In this document: piece by piece, positions 61,392 to 64,000 of the stretch
Numbering within the stretch: the stretch's first letter is position 1
How the letters are laid out: each line of letters starts with the position of its first letter
Source of the DNA: Sphingomonas sp. 67-36
GTDB taxonomy: Bacteria; Pseudomonadota; Alphaproteobacteria; Sphingomonadales; Sphingomonadaceae
Direction of reading: 5' to 3'
NCBI GenBank assembly: GCA_001897375.1
Contig: MKSU01000008.1
Coordinates: 1-64,000, forward strand
DNA: 64,000 bases
Notes under the pieces: model-generated
The model's database searches: none
Told to the model about the DNA's origin: nothing
What the model saw: only the letters and a program-made list of their open reading frames with translations
Made by a program: the position numbers and the translations under genes

Positions 61392-61673
61392 TTAAATCGC
61401 GTCACGCCAATCCGCTTCCCTGTCCTCGTCGGCATCGAGTTGACGGTCGATATCCTCTGCGAGATCGTCGAGTTGCTCAAAGGTGGCGACAAGTTCGAAG
61501 CGGGCCCCAACCTCATCCGTGAAGCGAATGAGATATTCATTACCCTTGGGCGCGATGGTGACGTCGGTTAGGCGGCCTGGAATAATTTTTTCCTTTAATG
61601 AAACGGGCGGGGTTGATCGGATACGGCCTTCAGGCCGAGCGAGGTGAAAAATCCCGGCGCCGCAAGTCGCCAT
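61392..61673 (-). CDS. Small acidic conserved protein (start uncertain)
   Basis: The frame encodes a domain with LTDVTIAPKGNEYLIRFTDE and an acidic helix FEQLDDLAEDIDRQLDADED. The ATG at 61673 has no ribosome-binding site and would overlap the upstream 55-codon gene by 79 nt. AAAGGAAAAA lies just after that gene's stop (61595) and ends right before an ATT (61586) in this frame. That would give a 64-residue protein starting IPGRLTDVT. The two genes look coupled. The function is unknown. Confidence 0.6.
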   Translation of the reverse strand: MATCGAGIFHLARPEGRIRSTPPVSLKEKIIPGRLTDVTIAPKGNEYLIRFTDEVGARFELVATFEQLDDLAEDIDRQLDADEDREADWRDAI

Positions 61674-61762
61674 TTATCGGCGACGTATGCAAGTGACGCC
61701 CAATCAAGTTCGGCCTGCAATTCCGATGCAGTCTTGAAAGGCTTGATGGAAGCTGCCTGCAT
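61595..61762 (-). CDS. Small protein, 55 residues
   Basis: ATG 61762 sits behind GGGAGCGAC, a good ribosome-binding site. The product has SIKPFKTASELQAELDWASL and a final PRPFH. It precedes the small acidic protein on the same strand and overlaps the long version of it. I do not recognise it; amphipathic helices are likely. Together they form a small operon. Confidence 0.5.
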   Translation of the reverse strand: MQAASIKPFKTASELQAELDWASLAYVADKWRLAAPGFFTSLGLKAVSDQPRPFH

Positions 61763-61972
61763 TTGTCGCTCCCGATAATAAACCGGCGTGCTGCAGGTCC
61801 GTTTCAGGCGGATAGCATGGGCCCTGCATAACGCCTAATCCCATTATTTCCGCGCCGGGGTTTCGCGCGATCGTGCCCGTCGCTATATAAGCGCATCGCT
61901 GATAGAACGGTTTCGTAGGCATCAGCGGCTGAGAGACGATGTGCTCCCGCTTACGTCGGCAGGGAGCCAGCC

Positions 61973-62146
61973 ATGGATATCAATCATCTTCTCTCCAGTC
62001 ACCAGATCGCTTTGATGCAGGCGGATGCCGCCGGATCGCGCGAGGCGGAACTCGCGCATCGCAATCGCGCGCGATGCTATGCGGAAAGGGTTCGCGCGTT
62101 TCAGGTCACGCTTGGCGTGGCTCCGGTCTTCGCGCAACTCGCCTGA
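61973..62146 (+). CDS. Small protein, 57 residues
   Basis: ATG 61973 follows GGCAGGGAGCCAGCC. The protein is helical, with MDINHLLSSHQIALMQADAA and a basic middle (AHRNRARCYAERVRAF). Short proteins of this style are common in sphingomonads and have no known function. It stands alone between the small minus-strand genes and the MbcA/ParS-like gene. Confidence 0.6.
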   Translation: MDINHLLSSHQIALMQADAAGSREAELAHRNRARCYAERVRAFQVTLGVAPVFAQLA

Positions 62147-62350
62147 CTTGGGGAAGGCTTTCCGCAACTGAACGGACAGGCCACGAAATCCTGCCCGATA
62201 TGGGTTCTTGAGCATCTGGCTGGAGAATGGACATCGGCTCGCTGCTTATGCTGCGGGCAGGTCGTCCCGCGATATGGCAAAAGGCCGCGTCATTTACCGC
62301 GAGTGCACGGCCCGCACCGGCTTCGATGTGCATGGAGAAAGAAAGCGCCG

Positions 62351-62638
62351 ATGAACGAAGATGACCTGCACGAGCCCGCCGCATCGAACATCGACGCTCC
62401 CCGCCGGAAGATGTTTCGCAACAAATTCGCTACACCGCGCCTCTCGCCCGACGCCGTCGAGCGGCAAAGTCGTATCGCGTTGTTCGCCTGGAACCATCTG
62501 GGCGGGGACGCCGCAATCGCTTTCCTGAATACATATAACCTTGAGCTGGAAGCCCGCCCGCTTGATCTCGCGATCGCGAGCGCGGCAGGCTGCGAAGCCG
62601 TGGAACGGGCCATCTTCGTAAAAGCCGGTGCAGCCTGA
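62351..62638 (+). CDS. MbcA/ParS-type (DUF2384-like) small protein
   Basis: A 95-residue protein. AWNHLGGDAAIAFLNTYN and RPLDLAIASAAGCEAVERAI match the antitoxin/toxin-binding domain of the Xre/MbcA/ParS family. No RES toxin gene lies beside it. GGAGAAAGAAAGCGCCG precedes ATG 62351. An uncharacterised 179-residue protein follows after 50 nt. It may be a lone regulator or the antitoxin of a new pair. Confidence 0.65.
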   Translation: MNEDDLHEPAASNIDAPRRKMFRNKFATPRLSPDAVERQSRIALFAWNHLGGDAAIAFLNTYNLELEARPLDLAIASAAGCEAVERAIFVKAGAA

Positions 62639-62688
62639 CAGCCGTGCGCAGCGTGGCGATGCGGACGCAGGCCCGTGCTCATGGTGAC

Positions 62689-63228
62689 ATGACAACGGAG
62701 CTTGCCCGTGCGTGCGCCGCGCTTTGCCGCGGGTCGAATTTCTTCGCGGCATGGCTGTGGTCGAGCGACACCGATGCGGTGCGCGCGCCGTCCCTTACGT
62801 CCGAACATCGATCGAAGGTCATCGCTAACGGACTGCGTGAACTCGATCGTTTCCTCAATATCCTCATCGACGAGGTATCGCTCGGCCACAGCCTGCCCGC
62901 TCGTCCGGGTCAACGGAACACGGCCAACAAGCTGCGGAATCTGCGCGATGCACTAGGATTGCCCCATGAGGATCATGAGCGTCTGCTGGCGCTTGGAAGG
63001 TCGCGTGAATGCCTGTTCCATTGCGGCGGGATGGTAAGCCGGGGTGACAATCGTCAGGCACGCGCGCTGACGCTGGGCTGGTCGAAGGGCGAAGGCGCGG
63101 GGCGTGCGTTGACGCGGGTGCCGGTAGGGAGCGCGATCGTCGTCTCACGCGCGGATATCGAAAGCGTTTGTCATTTCTACCGGAAGTTGGCCGAGGATCT
63201 GGCTTCACCGTTCGGTCTCCTCCCGTGA
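62689..63228 (+). CDS. Hypothetical protein next to the MbcA/ParS-like gene
   Basis: A 179-residue protein with no family I can name. The middle is helical (VIANGLRELDRFLNILIDEV), with an RxxxxH pattern in RECLFH, which recalls the catalytic motif of HEPN ribonucleases but is not proof. The end is KGEGAGRALTRVPVGSAIVVS. GTG 62644 is an alternative start. Position downstream of an antitoxin-like gene makes a toxin role worth testing. Confidence 0.55.
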   Translation: MTTELARACAALCRGSNFFAAWLWSSDTDAVRAPSLTSEHRSKVIANGLRELDRFLNILIDEVSLGHSLPARPGQRNTANKLRNLRDALGLPHEDHERLLALGRSRECLFHCGGMVSRGDNRQARALTLGWSKGEGAGRALTRVPVGSAIVVSRADIESVCHFYRKLAEDLASPFGLLP

Positions 63229-63274
63229 ATATCCGTCCTCGCCAGTTCGTGGCATATGTGTCGTGTAGCACCCC

Positions 63275-63745
63275 ATGAATCAGCAAGTTCGTATCCTGGT
63301 CGACGCCGATGCCTGCCCGGTGAAGGAGGAGATTTATCGGGTCGCATATCGACTGGAGGTGTCGGTGATCGTGGTCAGCAACGCCCACCTGCGCATACCG
63401 CCGCATCCATTGATCGGGCGTGTCGTGGTGAGCGACGGGTTCGATGCCGCGGATGACTGGATCGTGGCGCACACGGATGACGCCGCGGTGGTCATCACCT
63501 CAGACATCCTGCTGGCAGACCGTTGCCTCAAGGCTGGCGCCGCCGCCGTGATCGCGCCGAACGGCAAGCCCTTCACCAGCAGTTCGATCGGCAATGCGGT
63601 CGCTGTCCGCGCAATCATGAACGATCTTCGCGCAGGCGGTGACCGGATCGGGGGACCCCCGCCTTTCGGCAAGGAGGACCGGTCGCGGTTCCTGTCGGCA
63701 CTCGACGCCGCGTTGACGCGACTTCAGCGTCGACCCAGGATATAG
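63275..63745 (+). CDS. YaiI/YqxD family protein (DUF188, UPF0178)
   Basis: A 156-residue protein. ILVDADACPVKEEIYRVA and VITSDILLADRCLKAGAAA, with PNGKPF and GGPPPFGKEDRSRFLSALD, are the DUF188 signatures. The fold resembles PIN-like nucleases with conserved aspartates. The function is unknown. There is no clear ribosome-binding site at ATG 63275, but the family start fits. Confidence 0.9.
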   Translation: MNQQVRILVDADACPVKEEIYRVAYRLEVSVIVVSNAHLRIPPHPLIGRVVVSDGFDAADDWIVAHTDDAAVVITSDILLADRCLKAGAAAVIAPNGKPFTSSSIGNAVAVRAIMNDLRAGGDRIGGPPPFGKEDRSRFLSALDAALTRLQRRPRI

Positions 63746-63837
63746 GCAAATCGGCCCGCCACGACCGCGAACGGTCAGCCGGAAAAGCTTAGCCTTGCCG
63801 GAGAATAGAGGCATTGTCATCTGCGGAGGGAGCAAAC

Positions 63838-64000
63838 ATGAAGGCGTCTGCCACGATCGCCACAGTCCTGATGACCGCGGCCACAGCCGCTTCGGCCGCG
63901 CCACGGACGCGGGACTTGGGGGTGCGTATCGGCATTCTCCAGCCCGGTCCGCTGAACGCGATAACCGATGTCGCCGGCGTCAAGGTCGGGCAGGTGACGA
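63838..64000 (+). CDS. P1 family peptidase (DmpA-like), N-terminal part
   Basis: ATG 63838 follows GCGGAGGGAGC. A signal peptide (MKASATIATVLMTAATAASA) is followed by LGVRIGILQPGPLNAITDVAGVKVGQVT, the conserved start of DmpA-type aminopeptidases, which cut themselves to form an N-terminal nucleophile. The gene runs off the window end, so the catalytic part is not seen. Confidence 0.82.
   Translation, partial: MKASATIATVLMTAATAASAAPRTRDLGVRIGILQPGPLNAITDVAGVKVGQVT

Noticed and set aside
62228-62365. Short frame of about 45 codons before the MbcA/ParS-like gene
   Set aside because: It overlaps that gene's start and has no clear family resemblance, although a weak GGAGA lies upstream.
1-64000. 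CRISPR arrays, insertion sequences and prophage genes
   Set aside because: No repeat-spacer pattern, transposase, integrase or phage structural gene was seen.

Overview
The window looks like chromosomal DNA of a high-GC sphingomonad-type alphaproteobacterium. The evidence is a CpdR-type cell-cycle regulator, SapC, a TonB receptor paired with an MFS transporter in a catabolic cluster, class I fumarase, several sphingomonad-style small orphan proteins, and dense operons joined by ATGA or TGATG overlaps. Names rest on motif recognition and memory of families; no database search was run.

Layout. (1) 1-6.2 kb: the probable 3' end of dxs, then a DUF2141 secreted protein, an HpnN-like RND/MMPL transporter and a Crp/Fnr regulator. 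A fluoride riboswitch follows, controlling a short leader ORF, the fluoride channel crcB and a universal stress protein, then an AraC regulator. (2) 6.3-23.7 kb: an accessory catabolic region built around a homoprotocatechuate (3,4-dihydroxyphenylacetate) type meta-cleavage pathway. One minus-strand operon encodes two HpaG halves, a split LigA/LigB-type extradiol dioxygenase, an HpaF-like isomerase, hydratase HpaH, aldolase HpaI, an aldehyde dehydrogenase and a GST. Downstream on the same strand are an aromatic aminotransferase, an IclR regulator and a succinate-semialdehyde dehydrogenase. On the plus strand are an HpaE-like dehydrogenase, an orphan Rieske oxygenase, an MFS transporter and a TonB receptor. 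A shared near-palindromic motif around AACATG lies in both divergent promoters and before the TonB receptor gene, which suggests one regulon. (3) 23.7-36 kb: mostly housekeeping genes (SDR, prmA, globin-like, phhA, osmC, TRIC channel, two GNATs including rimI, tsaB, RutE-like reductase, fdhD-mobA, DUF885 peptidase, DMT exporter). An approximately 860-bp gene-free stretch carries DnaA-box-like repeats.

(4) 35.5-54.2 kb: proS (archaeal/eukaryal type), a thioesterase, fumarase, a crotonase, then a pentose-phosphate operon (rpiA, tkt, tal, gnd, two HAD phosphatases), cysQ, pmbA, a DEAD-box helicase, an FAD-linked oxidase, sapC and cytochrome b561. (5) 54.2-55.9 kb: a well-formed small RNA gene with promoter, three hairpins and terminator, an N-formylglutamate amidohydrolase, cpdR and tRNA-Val(GAC). 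(6) 55.9-60.5 kb: a decaying accessory block downstream of the tRNA, with an AhpD/CMD-like protein, a BKACE (DUF849) enzyme, a truncated SDR, an AraC regulator, a TonB-receptor pseudogene with an out-of-frame internal deletion, and further debris. (7) 60.5-64 kb: cspA and a run of small proteins, including an MbcA/ParS-like protein beside an uncharacterised protein, then a YaiI/DUF188 protein and the start of a P1-family peptidase.

How the genes could work together: phenylalanine hydroxylase, the aromatic aminotransferase, the Hpa-like lower pathway and succinate-semialdehyde dehydrogenase could together route aromatic amino acids or phenylacetates to pyruvate and succinate. The TonB receptor and MFS transporter would handle uptake. 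The ring-hydroxylating step and the true substrate remain open.
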